36,070 nt of DNA from Methylobacterium soli. GTDB lineage: Bacteria; Pseudomonadota; Alphaproteobacteria; Rhizobiales; Beijerinckiaceae. The notes beneath the pieces were generated by a model, which did no database searches, was not told where the DNA came from, and was given only the letters and a program-made list of their open reading frames with translations. The translations under genes and the position numbers were made by a program. The stretch lies in contig NZ_VZZK01000047.1 in assembly GCF_008806385.1 (NCBI RefSeq), forward strand, positions 1 to 36,070, given 5' to 3'. Below, one piece after another: positions 22,794 through 30,419 of the stretch. Every line of letters begins with the position of its first letter. Position 1 is the first letter of the stretch.

Positions 22794-24260
22794 CTACAAG
22801 GACTGCGGCGGCACGCCCGCGAAGAGAGGGCCCAGCCCCTCCGCCATGGTCGGGTGTGCCAGGACGGCGTCCCGCAGACGCTGGTAGGGCAGCCCGGCCA
22901 GCATCGCCGTTTGCACCACAGCCACGACCTCGCCGGCCTCGGATCCGATCATGGTAAAGCCCAGGATGTGGTCGTCATCCCCGACCAGGGCCTTCATGAA
23001 GCCCTGCGTCTCGCCGGTCGTCTGCGTCCGTAGCACGGCGCTCATCGGCAGCCGCGCCACCCGGACGGGGACGCTCTGGCGCTGCGCCTCGCGCTCGTTC
23101 AGCCCGACGCGGGCGAGCGGTGGCTCGGTGAACATGTTGGCCGGGACCAGGCGGTCCTGTGTGCTGCGCTGGCCCCCGGCGAGATTGTCCCGGATGATCC
23201 GGAAGTCGTCGACGGAGACGTGGGTGAACTGCGGGCTGCCCGCCGCCTCGCCGAGCGCCCATACTCCGGGCGCGCTGGTCTCCAGGCGCTCGTTCACGCG
23301 GATGAAACCTCGGTCGGTCAACGCGACTCCGGCCTCCTCCAGCCCGATCCCCTGCGTGTTGGGCGTACGCCCGGCGGCGACGAGGATGTGGCTGCCCTCG
23401 ATGGTCCGCTCGCCTTCGCCCGTGCGCACGACGAGGCTGACCGCCTGCCCGGAGCGGCCCGTCACGCTCAGGGTCTCGGCGCCCGTGATGACCTTAATGT
23501 CCTCGGCAGCGAGGATCTGCTGCATCTCGGCGGCGACGTCGGCGTCCTCATTGCTTAGGATTTGAGGACCGATCTGAAGGATGGTCACGCGGCTGCCGAA
23601 GCGACCGAGCGCCTGCGCCATCTCCAGCCCGACATAACCGCCACCCAGCACGATCAGGTGCGCGGGTACGGCATCGAGTTCCAGTGTCTCGATGTGGGTG
23701 AGCGGCCCGGCCTCCGCGAGCCCGGGTATGGCGGGGATAGTCGCGTGCGTTCCCAGGTTGAGGAACACCTGATCGCCCGTCAGCACGCGCGTGCCGCCGT
23801 CGTTGAGCCGCACCTCCAGCGTCTTCGGCGCGACCAAGCGCCCGCTGCCCATGACCAGGTCGACGCCGGCGTCGCCATAGGCCTTGAGGTGGAACGCGAC
23901 CTCACCCTCGACCATCGCGCGCTTGCGTTGGCGGACCGCCTCCATGTCGGTCGTGACCGGGCCGGTGATGGTCCCGAATCGCGCGGCGTTGCGCACGAGG
24001 TGGGCGACCTTGGCGCTCCAGATCTCGTTCTTGCTGGGCAGGCAGGCGATGTTGGGACACGAGCCCCCAACCCAGCGGCGCTCGACCACGGCGACCCGTC
24101 GCCCCGCGTGCCCCAGATGCCAAGCCAGCAGCTTGCCGCCCTGGCCGCTGCCGAGGATCAGCACGTCGAAGTGTTCCGGCGGGGTTGCGGCTCGCGCCTC
24201 CGCGCTCCCTGGCTGCTCCTCGCTCGGACGTGGCTCGAATGACGGCTCGGTCGCGCTCAT
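22794..24260 (-). CDS. FAD-dependent pyridine nucleotide-disulfide oxidoreductase (RclA/mercuric-reductase-like)
   Basis: 488 residues from ATG 24260, with GGAG upstream. The order is: FAD-binding VLILGSGQGGKLLA (from residue 33); redox-active disulfide Cys68/Cys73 in GGSCPNIACLPSKN; NAD(P)H-binding VLGGGYVGLEMA; second FAD contact VWALGEAAG; and dimerisation domain with the catalytic His-Glu pair (His469, Glu474 in AHPTMAEGL). All catalytic residues are present. It lacks the extra C-terminal Cys pair of mercuric reductase, so mercury is not its substrate. It resembles the FAD-containing oxidoreductases grouped with RclA, the E. coli copper(II) reductase active in hypochlorite defence. Its place next to an RclR-like regulator and a DUF417 gene supports such a role. 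The Pro/Glu/Ala-rich first 30 residues are unusual. Confidence 0.9.
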   Translation of the reverse strand: MSATEPSFEPRPSEEQPGSAEARAATPPEHFDVLILGSGQGGKLLAWHLGHAGRRVAVVERRWVGGSCPNIACLPSKNEIWSAKVAHLVRNAARFGTITGPVTTDMEAVRQRKRAMVEGEVAFHLKAYGDAGVDLVMGSGRLVAPKTLEVRLNDGGTRVLTGDQVFLNLGTHATIPAIPGLAEAGPLTHIETLELDAVPAHLIVLGGGYVGLEMAQALGRFGSRVTILQIGPQILSNEDADVAAEMQQILAAEDIKVITGAETLSVTGRSGQAVSLVVRTGEGERTIEGSHILVAAGRTPNTQGIGLEEAGVALTDRGFIRVNERLETSAPGVWALGEAAGSPQFTHVSVDDFRIIRDNLAGGQRSTQDRLVPANMFTEPPLARVGLNEREAQRQSVPVRVARLPMSAVLRTQTTGETQGFMKALVGDDDHILGFTMIGSEAGEVVAVVQTAMLAGLPYQRLRDAVLAHPTMAEGLGPLFAGVPPQSL

Positions 24261-24377
24261 GATTGTGGCTCCGGAAACTGGCGTACGCAAAAATCTGCCT
24301 CCGTGGAGGCGGGCGAAAACGCGTTCCGGCAATCCGGCTGACACTCTCCGGCTGCGGTCGCGCTAGCATTCGTCGGA

Positions 24378-24710
24378 TCAGCAGCGACTGCAAATCGTGG
24401 TGGTGATGAGTTGGTCCAGGCGATGGCTCTGAGCGTCGAGCCCGGGGGTTGTGCCGGCGCGCCAATCCAGGGCCGCACCGGGCGGCTTGGTCTGGCCGAC
24501 CGCGCTCACGCGCCGAAAGCCCGTCGTTGTCTGGAGCGTAGGCAACCGGACCGGCTTCGCGGCAGCGGGGGCTTCCGACATGAAATGCCCTGCCGCGGCG
24601 GGCATCACCGAAGTGCCAACGAGGACGAGACCGGCCAAGGCGGCGGAGACCAGTCGTGACGCAGTGGTCCGTCCGGTGGCGCTCTTGGATGAGAAGGCGG
24701 TGTGAGACAT
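24378..24710 (-). CDS. Small exported protein of the rcl-like module
   Basis: 110 residues from ATG 24710, with an excellent AAGGAGCG ribosome site. Residues 1-40 are a signal peptide (positive start, hydrophobic TASRLVSAALAGLVLVGTSV, cleavage near AAAGH). The mature part, about 70 residues, has Pro/Thr-rich segments and ends in CSRC, a possible metal-binding or redox CxxC. I recognise no family. It precedes the oxidoreductase by 117 bp on the same strand, so one transcript is likely. Its promoter carries the same bipartite element as the DUF417 gene. Confidence 0.72.
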   Translation of the reverse strand: MSHTAFSSKSATGRTTASRLVSAALAGLVLVGTSVMPAAAGHFMSEAPAAAKPVRLPTLQTTTGFRRVSAVGQTKPPGAALDWRAGTTPGLDAQSHRLDQLITTTICSRC

Positions 24711-24761
24711 GTGACGCTCCTTCGCTTCGCTTGCGAACGTGAGGTCACACTACGATCCCGA

Positions 24762-24801
24762 TCTGATCCCCTGAATGCTTCTAATGCCGATATTTATGCC
24801 A
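24762..24801 (-). promoter_or_regulatory. Shared bipartite element upstream of the small exported gene
   Basis: TCTGA-N5-TGAATGCTT-N2-AA-N11-ATGC, identical in layout to 21455-21494. The half-sites ATGCTT (24775) and ATGCCA (24796) are 21 bp apart. It lies about 60 bp before the start codon at 24710, the same distance as in the DUF417 promoter. Confidence 0.65.
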
Positions 24802-24839
24802 TATCGTCTCGACATCAGCTACTTCGCGCCCGCACCCTT

Positions 24840-25136
24840 GTGTTCAGGGTGACGCCGTGCGCCTCGATGTCCGCGTAGGGCATGCGCGATCCCTCTCCGC
24901 CGGCGAATGACGCATAGGGCGCTGCGAAGTCGAAGCGCCGGACTTCGCGGGCCGTCAGGGCGCGTAGCCCCAAACCTCGCTGGCCTCGTCTTGCGCCATC
25001 TAGTTGGCGAACGCGGCGGCTTCCAGATTTTGGATGCCCTGATCGTGCCGGCTCGTCCTACCGCCTGGAACGCCCAATGCAGTGCCGGGTGCGCCGCGCC
25101 CGACAGCGGTCCGTTTTCACCGCGCCACCCCGCAAG
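24840..25136 (-). pseudogene. Possible decayed gene remnant
   Basis: On the minus strand, one frame reads ENGPLSGAAHPALHWAFQAV then GRAGTI, with coding-like composition; its later part loses that character. Another frame, from about 24990 downwards, reads EVRRFDFAAPYASFAGGEGS then RMPYADIEAHGVTLN. Frame shifts and stops separate them. This looks like the wreck of one or two genes rather than spacer, but I cannot name the family with confidence. Confidence 0.3.
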
Positions 25137-25757
25137 TTAAGTCTTGAGGCGGCTCCTGTGGGCAGCCTGCTTAGCCCTGTTGCCGCAAACCGCCATGCTG
25201 CACCACCGCCGTGCTCGACCGCGGGTGTGGTCGGCAAACATCAGCGTGCAGGTATGCCCTTCGCATGCTTTGATGTGCGTGAAGTCCTCGTCACAGACGA
25301 GCCGGGCCAGAACCTCCCCGACCGGCTGGAGCAGGGACTCCGGCGTGCGCCAGTGACGCGAGGTCCGCAATTCCAAGTGCAGGACGCCGTCATGGTGCTG
25401 AGAGACGATCTGGCTGAAGCGCTGATCCCGTTCGAGGAGCCTGTTGAGTGGCTTGAGCTCGGATAGATCGTCGGACGTGAGTGGGCGGCCCTTACGCTCG
25501 TCGACGAAGCCTCGGAACCACTCACGGAGTTGCCGGGCTTCAGCCGCAACGTCGTCGAGTTCACCAGGGGTCGCGCGATCCCGGACTGCCGCGGCGGCAG
25601 CCGCCGGCACGAGACCGGCCTGTTCCAGCCAATTCAGCAGACCCTCGCCATCATTGATCCAGTCGACAGGCTTGTCGACGGGCGTGGCAATCGAATTGAG
25701 GAAATCGAGGCCCGGTGCGTCGGCCACGAAGATCGCGGGCGTGTGGTGGTGGTCCAT
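25137..25757 (-). CDS. ABATE/CGNR zinc-finger transcriptional regulator
   Basis: This 206-residue protein has an N-terminal ABATE domain (stress-induced regulator fold, about 10-135; opening with LDFLNSIATPVDKPVDWI). A C-terminal CGNR zinc finger follows, with ligands Cys165, Cys170, Cys186 and Cys191 in KACEGHTC and RRWCSMAVCGNRAKQAAHRSR. The family typically sits divergent to hydrolase or dehalogenase genes. Here it is divergent from a four-gene catabolic operon. Repeated GCTCRTAACCT boxes near its own start and near the operon start suggest autoregulation and operon control. The effector is unknown. Confidence 0.92.
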   Translation of the reverse strand: MDHHHTPAIFVADAPGLDFLNSIATPVDKPVDWINDGEGLLNWLEQAGLVPAAAAAAVRDRATPGELDDVAAEARQLREWFRGFVDERKGRPLTSDDLSELKPLNRLLERDQRFSQIVSQHHDGVLHLELRTSRHWRTPESLLQPVGEVLARLVCDEDFTHIKACEGHTCTLMFADHTRGRARRWCSMAVCGNRAKQAAHRSRLKT

Positions 25758-25797
25758 TCCATTGCCTTGAGAGCCGATGGCCGTCTGACCTCATATG

Positions 25798-25993
25798 GCT
25801 CATAACCTAACGAATTACATCATTGCGGTTAGCTAGGATGAGTCGGCGGCTTCTGATGTGGCCGTCATGCTCGCTAGCCGCGCCAGTGGATCCCGCACTC
25901 ACCAGCGACCTCGCTCGTAACCTCATCAATCTCTGTTGACAGGTTATATAGGTACGCTCATAACCTCTCTGTCGCGGCGAAAAAGGTTACGAG
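25798..25993. promoter_or_regulatory. Repeated GCTCRTAACCT boxes in the divergent promoter region
   Basis: GCTCATAACCT occurs at 25798-25808 and 25956-25966, and GCTCGTAACCT at 25913-25923. The inverted form AGGTTACGAG is at 25984-25993, and AGGTTAT at 25941-25947 pairs with ATAACCT (25960-25966) as an inverted repeat. The last box overlaps the likely ribosome site region of the hydrolase gene, so repression is plausible. The CGNR regulator is the natural candidate binder. Confidence 0.7.
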
Positions 25994-26005
25994 AAGGACC
26001 GCCTC

Positions 26006-26857
26006 ATGCCAGACATTCGCTATCGCTCCGCAGACGTCGATGGCTTCCGGATCGCCTTCCGAGAGGCGGGCCGCCCCGGCGCACCGAAGCTGCTCCTCCT
26101 CCATGGTTTCCCAACCGCGGGGCACATGTTCCGCGACCTGATCCCGCCGCTGAGCGACCGTTTCCACCTCGTGGCGCCGGATCTGCCCGGGTTTGGTCTG
26201 TCAGACATGCCGGCGCGGGACCGCTTCACCTACAGCTTCGACAACGTCGCTTCGGTGGTCGACCGCTTCACCGAGGTGATCGGTTTCGACCGGTTCGCGA
26301 TCTACGTATTCGATTACGGCGCGCCGACGGGCTTCCGCATCGCCGCGAAGCATCCGGAACGGATCACCGGCATCGTCTCGCAGAACGGCAACGCCTACGA
26401 GGAGGGGCTGAGTGAAGGTTGGAACCCCATCCGCGCCTATTGGCAGGACCCGTCTCAAGCCAACCGAGAGGCCCTTCGCGCCTTCCTGAAGCCGGAGACG
26501 ACGGTCTGGCAATACACCCACGGCGTTCCCGACCCGACCCTCGTCTCGCCGGATGGGTACTCTCTCGACAATCATTATCTGAGCCGTCCCGGCGCCGACG
26601 AGGTTCAGCTCGATCTCTTCGGCGACTACAAGAGTAACATCGCGCTTTACCCAGCTTTCCAATCCTACTTCCGCGCCCACAAGCCGCGCTTCCTCGCCGC
26701 TTGGGGCCGCAACGACCCGTTTTTCCTGCCGGCGGGAGCCGAAGCCTTTCGGCGCGATATTCCGGACGCGCAGGTGACTTTCTTCGAGACCGGCCACTTC
26801 GCGCTGGAGACCCATGCGGCCGAGATCGCTGCCGCAATCCGGGCCTTCCTCGTCTGA
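26006..26857 (+). CDS. Alpha/beta hydrolase with Asp nucleophile (epoxide hydrolase/dehalogenase-like)
   Basis: This 283-residue protein has oxyanion motif LLHGFPTAGHMF (33-42). The nucleophile is Asp103 in IYVFDYGAPTGF, as in epoxide hydrolases and haloalkane or haloacetate dehalogenases, rather than Ser. The charge relay is Asp237 in WGRNDPFF and His264 in ETGHFALE. A cap domain spans about 130-210. The start has AGAAGGA upstream. It opens a four-gene unit that ends in an L-2-haloacid dehalogenase, so a role in breaking down halogenated or epoxide compounds is possible, but this family is broad. It is divergent from the CGNR regulator, with shared operator boxes. Confidence 0.92.
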   Translation: MPDIRYRSADVDGFRIAFREAGRPGAPKLLLLHGFPTAGHMFRDLIPPLSDRFHLVAPDLPGFGLSDMPARDRFTYSFDNVASVVDRFTEVIGFDRFAIYVFDYGAPTGFRIAAKHPERITGIVSQNGNAYEEGLSEGWNPIRAYWQDPSQANREALRAFLKPETTVWQYTHGVPDPTLVSPDGYSLDNHYLSRPGADEVQLDLFGDYKSNIALYPAFQSYFRAHKPRFLAAWGRNDPFFLPAGAEAFRRDIPDAQVTFFETGHFALETHAAEIAAAIRAFLV

Positions 26858-26866
26858 GCCCTGAGC

Positions 26867-26891
26867 CGGGATGCGGCCAACGCGCATCCCG
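26867..26891 (+). terminator. Perfect 9-bp hairpin between hydrolase and oxidoreductase genes
   Basis: CGGGATGCG (26867-26875) and CGCATCCCG (26883-26891) with a 7-base loop, 9 bp after the hydrolase stop. There is no T tract. It may partly end transcription or act as an mRNA processing or stability element within the operon. Confidence 0.5.
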
Positions 26892-26938
26892 TTCCCTCCA
26901 CTCTGCGCCTGGGGCGCCCTGCATCGAGGAACACTGCC

Positions 26939-27910
26939 ATGCGCGCCATCGTCCTGGACGGCTTCGGAGGCCTCGATGTCCTGACCTACAGGGACATCCC
27001 CGAACCCGAGCCGCTCGCTGGCCATGTCGTCATCGAGATCAAGGCCTTCGGCATCAACCACGCCGAAGTGCACATGCGTCGAGGCGAATGGGCCGAGGCG
27101 GCACCGGTCTCGGGCATCGAATGCGTCGGTATCGTCAAATCGTGTCTCGGCCGCGAGTTTCCGGTCGGCGCCAAGGTGGCGGCGCTGATGGGTGGCCTCG
27201 GGCGCACCATCAACGGCAGCTACGCCCAGCTCACCAGTGCCCCAGTCGGCAACGTCGCGCTGATCGAGGCGGACCTGCCCTGGGCCGAGCTCGCGGCCAT
27301 CCCGGAGACGTACGCCACCGCCTGGACCTGCCTGTTCCGCAATCTCGAAATTCAAAAGGGGCAGCTTCTGCTGATCCGCGGCGCGACCTCGTCGTTCGGG
27401 CAGGCCGCCCTCAAGATGGCCGTGAACGCCGGTGCCCGCGTCATCGCTACCACGCGTAACCCCGAGCGGTTCGGCAAGCTGCAGGCGCTGGGTGCCGAGC
27501 GTTGCGAGATCGAGCGGCCGGACCTGTCGAAGCACATCGCCGACGCGAAGCAGATCGATGCGGTGCTGGATCTCGTCGGCAACAGCGTCGTCCTCGACTC
27601 GCTCGCGATGCTCCGGCGTGGCGGCCGTTCGTGCCTCGCCGGCTGGCTGGGCGGCCTCGACCCGATCCCGGATTTCAACCCGCTGCTGCAGATGGCGAGC
27701 GGCGTCTACCTGACCTTCTTCGGCAGCTTCGTGTTCGGGACGCCAGGCTTTCCGCTAGCCGATGTCCCGCTGGGCCAGATCGCCCAGGACGCGGCTGCTG
27801 GGCGGCTCGATGTGAAGCCCGTGCGCATCTTCGGCTTCGACGAGGTCCGAGAGGCCCACCGCCTGATGGAAGCGAACGCGGCCGGCGGCAAGATGGTCGT
27901 CGTGCACTGA
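26939..27910 (+). CDS. MDR-family NAD(P)H oxidoreductase (quinone oxidoreductase-like)
   Basis: This 323-residue protein is a medium-chain dehydrogenase/reductase fold: an N-terminal GroES-like domain (AIVLDGFGGLDVL, IKAFGINHAEVHMRRG, GIECVGIV) and a Rossmann domain (LLLIRGATSSFGQAALKMA, ARVIATTRN). The catalytic and structural zinc Cys clusters of alcohol dehydrogenases are absent, which places it in the zinc-free quinone-oxidoreductase/enoyl-reductase branch. Such enzymes reduce quinones or conjugated enones with NADPH. It is the second gene of the CGNR-regulated unit and is followed 26 bp later by an SDR gene. The substrate is unknown. Confidence 0.92.
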   Translation: MRAIVLDGFGGLDVLTYRDIPEPEPLAGHVVIEIKAFGINHAEVHMRRGEWAEAAPVSGIECVGIVKSCLGREFPVGAKVAALMGGLGRTINGSYAQLTSAPVGNVALIEADLPWAELAAIPETYATAWTCLFRNLEIQKGQLLLIRGATSSFGQAALKMAVNAGARVIATTRNPERFGKLQALGAERCEIERPDLSKHIADAKQIDAVLDLVGNSVVLDSLAMLRRGGRSCLAGWLGGLDPIPDFNPLLQMASGVYLTFFGSFVFGTPGFPLADVPLGQIAQDAAAGRLDVKPVRIFGFDEVREAHRLMEANAAGGKMVVVH

Positions 27911-27936
27911 GACAGAGCCGGTTGGAGGAGATCGGA

Positions 27937-28707
27937 ATGACAAAGACTGTAGCCATCGTGACGGGAGCTAGCCAGGGCATCGGTCGAGCCACGGCGGTGC
28001 GCCTAGCCCAGGACTTCTCGGCGCTCGTGCTGGTGGCGCGCAACCGCACCAAGCTCGAAGAGACGGCCTCGACTGTTAGGGAAGCCGGGTCCGAAGCCCT
28101 CGTGATCGACCTCGATCTCGCCGAGCCGACGGCGGCCGCGACCGTCGTCCAGCAGACCCTGTCCGCGTTCGGGCGCATCGACGCGCTGGTCAACATCGCC
28201 GGTGCGGTTCCCGGGCTGGACATCTTCCAGATGACGGACGAGCAATGGCATGCGGGCCTGGAACTCAAGCTTCACGGAGCTCGGCGCCTCACCATTCAGG
28301 CGTGGGATGTCCTGAAGGCGACCCGCGGCGCGGTCGTGTTCATGTCGGGCAACGCTGCTGTGACCCCGAAGGCGGCCGCAGCGGCTGTGGGCGCGATCAA
28401 CGCGTGCATAGAGGCCTTGGCCAAGGCGTTCGCGGAACGCGGCATCGTGGATGACGTGCAGGTCAACAGCGTGTCGCCCGGTGCGATCATGACCGACCGC
28501 CGCACGGCGATGCTCCAGAAGGCCGCTGAGGCCAAGAAAATCGACATCGAGGAGGCGAAACAGGGCTTCCTGAAACAGGCCGCGATCATCCGCTTCGGGA
28601 CAGCGGAAGAGATCGCGGAAGTGGTGGCGTTCGCCATCTCCCCGGCGGCGCATTGGATGACCGGCACCGTGCTCCGGATGGACGGAGGAGAGGTCAAGTC
28701 GGTCTGA
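27937..28707 (+). CDS. SDR-fold protein lacking the catalytic Tyr and Lys
   Basis: 256 residues from ATG 27937, with GGAGGAG 6 bases upstream. The cofactor motif is intact (VTGASQGIGRA, 8-18), as are the NIAGA segment and the C-terminal MTGTVLRMDGGE. Ser137 (FMSGNA) is present, but where SDRs carry YxxxK this protein has Val151 and Asn155 (AAAAAVGAINACIEAL). Both key residues of hydride-transfer catalysis are therefore replaced. It may be a non-catalytic or altered-chemistry member. It also has a long helix insertion (about 205-230, KIDIEEAKQGFLKQ). The third gene of the CGNR-controlled unit, it is followed 29 bp later by the haloacid dehalogenase. The coding frame is clean, so it is under selection and not simply decayed. 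Confidence 0.9.
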   Translation: MTKTVAIVTGASQGIGRATAVRLAQDFSALVLVARNRTKLEETASTVREAGSEALVIDLDLAEPTAAATVVQQTLSAFGRIDALVNIAGAVPGLDIFQMTDEQWHAGLELKLHGARRLTIQAWDVLKATRGAVVFMSGNAAVTPKAAAAAVGAINACIEALAKAFAERGIVDDVQVNSVSPGAIMTDRRTAMLQKAAEAKKIDIEEAKQGFLKQAAIIRFGTAEEIAEVVAFAISPAAHWMTGTVLRMDGGEVKSV

Positions 28708-28736
28708 GTTCAACCCCACCCTTTCAGGAGGCCCTG

Positions 28737-29414
28737 ATGTCCACGCCTGATGTCCTGATCGGCGCCCGCGCCGTCGTCTTCGATGCCTACGGCACCTTGC
28801 TCGATGTCCATTCCGCCGTGCAGCGCCATGCCGGCTCGGTTGGGCCAGACGCGAAGTCATTGTCGGACACCTGGCGTCAGAAGCAACTTGAGTATTCCTG
28901 GGTGCTCTCGCTGTCTGGCCTGTACACGGCGTTCTGGACATTGACGGAACGGGCGCTCGATTACGCGTTGGCCCGTCATCCGAATGTAGACCCTTCCTTG
29001 AGGCCGGCCCTTCTGGAGGCCTACCGAAGACTGGATGCCTACCCGGAAGTGCCTGCGGCCCTTGACGCACTTCGAGCGGCCGGCCTGAAGACAGCGATCC
29101 TATCCAACGGCGATACGGCGATGCTCGACATGGCGGTCAGGAGCGCGGCGCTTCACGATCACCTCGACGCGGTGTTGTCGGTCGACCCTGCCGGGATCTT
29201 CAAAACCAGCCCGCGCGCCTACGACCTCGCGCCCGAGCGGCTTGGAGTTGACATACGGGAGATTGTGTTCGTGTCTTCGAACCGGTGGGACGTCGCTGGA
29301 GCGGTCGCCTACGGCTTCACGCCGGTGTGGGTGAACCGCACGGATCAGCCTGACGAGTATCCCGATCTTGCTCCAGCGCAGGTGATCGACAGCCTCAACG
29401 CGCTCCTCAGGTAG
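28737..29414 (+). CDS. L-2-haloacid dehalogenase (haloacid dehalogenase type II)
   Basis: 225 residues from ATG 28737, with CAGGAG upstream. This HAD-superfamily enzyme hydrolyses L-2-haloalkanoic acids to D-2-hydroxy acids. All the active-site residues of Pseudomonas L-DEX are found at a constant offset of 5-6: Asp16 (nucleophile, VVFDAYGTL), Thr20, Arg47, Ser123 and Asn124 in LSNG, Lys156 and Tyr162 in FKTSPRAY, and Ser180, Asn182 and Asp185 in VSSNRWD. This argues for true dehalogenase activity rather than a generic phosphatase. It ends the four-gene unit. Confidence 0.95.
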   Translation: MSTPDVLIGARAVVFDAYGTLLDVHSAVQRHAGSVGPDAKSLSDTWRQKQLEYSWVLSLSGLYTAFWTLTERALDYALARHPNVDPSLRPALLEAYRRLDAYPEVPAALDALRAAGLKTAILSNGDTAMLDMAVRSAALHDHLDAVLSVDPAGIFKTSPRAYDLAPERLGVDIREIVFVSSNRWDVAGAVAYGFTPVWVNRTDQPDEYPDLAPAQVIDSLNALLR

Positions 29415-29532
29415 ATACTCAAACGCGGCATGAACGTTCCAATGGGGAACGCGCTGGCTGTCCGTCGTCAGATGATTTGAGACGCTTTGAGGCGCTAAGG
29501 AACGGAGGCTCTGGTCCACCTGCGTTGAGAGG

Positions 29533-29880
29533 TTAGGCAGCCTGCGCGTGATGGCGCAAGCGGCGATCCATGAGGGTCTGGCGCTTGATCCGCGCCCGTT
29601 CACGCAAGATCGTCTCGCCGCGGCCGAAGTAGACGTCGGCAGGGGTGTGGTTGCCCAGGCTCTCGTGAGCCCGAGCGTGGTTGTAGTGCTCGACAAAGGC
29701 GGCAACCCGCGCCTCCAGTTCGCCGGGCAGATAGGCGTGTTCGAGCAGGATGCGGTTCTTGAGGGTTTGGTGCCAGCGCTCGATCTTGCCCTGCGTTTGG
29801 GGATGGCGGGGCGCACCGCGGATATGGGTCATCCCCCAACGGCCGAGCCAGTCGGCCAGATCACCCGCGACGTAGGCTGC
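29533..29880 (-). pseudogene. IS3-family transposase (OrfB) C-terminal remnant
   Basis: About 116 codons match the end of an IS3-type integrase-core transposase: YVAGDLADWLGRWGMTHIRG, then PQTQGKIERWHQTLKNRILL with the catalytic Glu of DDE in KIERWHQ, HYNHARAHESLGN, TPADVYFGRG. The first two catalytic Asp and the N-terminal half are missing. Homology stops at about 29880, where a copy of repeat B starts. No second IS end or OrfA was found nearby. It is a dead fragment and a sign of past insertion and deletion. Confidence 0.88.
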
Positions 29881-29886
29881 CACAGC

Positions 29887-30010
29887 GTCCGCTTCGGAGA
29901 ATCCGCGAGTCGCGGCTGAGCGGCCGAGATGGGCGCAAAGCTGCCGACTTGATCTGGCCGCCACCTGCCGGTCCGCTTCGGAGCAAGCGAGGCGGGGAAA
30001 CGGACACGCG
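29887..30010 (+). repeat. Dispersed repeat B, fullest copy
   Basis: The ordered blocks are GTCCGCTTCGGAGAATCCGCG, GCGGCTGAGCGGCCGAGATG, GGCGCAAAGCTGCCG, GATCTGGCCG and CTGCCGGTCCGCTTCGGA, ending near AAACGGACACGCG. It abuts the transposase remnant, so it may mark the break point. Confidence 0.7.
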
Positions 30011-30419
30011 GTTTTCGACGCAAGTAGGTCGGTTACAGGTCGCTTGAGGATGCTCGGAAGCAGCCATTCGACGAGACTACAGCGGGTGATCCGTTCGTAG
30101 TGACCCCTGTAGCATTGACGCAAGGTACCCGCGTCTTCAGTGCCATGCACCCTTGTGCGCCCCCAAAACCTCGACACGGCTGTTAGGCGCCGTCCTGATT
30201 GATCGCAACAGCTTCAAGATACTAAGTACAGGCAAGGAAGATAGTTACGCTCAAGGGCAACAGTATCGATGACGTCTCGACAAGATCCAAAATTAGAATT
30301 CCTTCAGTTTTGAACTGCTCTAAGTGTGTGATTTACAACACGCTTTCGCCTTGCTTCACAACTCAAGAACAGCAATGGAATAGCTACTGCGCCGCTTGAG
30401 GCGCCTAGCAGCGTGCCTC
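30011..30419. other. Spacer before the siderophore receptor, about 410 bp
   Basis: It becomes AT-rich from about 30190. It probably holds the iron-responsive promoter of the receptor. TTAGAATTC at about 30293 faintly resembles half of an Irr/ICE box, but there is no convincing full site. Confidence 0.35.

Noticed and set aside
26201..27535. Minus-strand open frame of 444 codons over the hydrolase and MDR genes
   Set aside because: It spans two real genes on the other strand, and its translation resembles no protein family.
30285..30320. Irr/ICE-like iron box before the receptor gene
   Set aside because: Only one half (TTAGAA) is recognisable and the symmetric partner is missing, so it is not called as a site.
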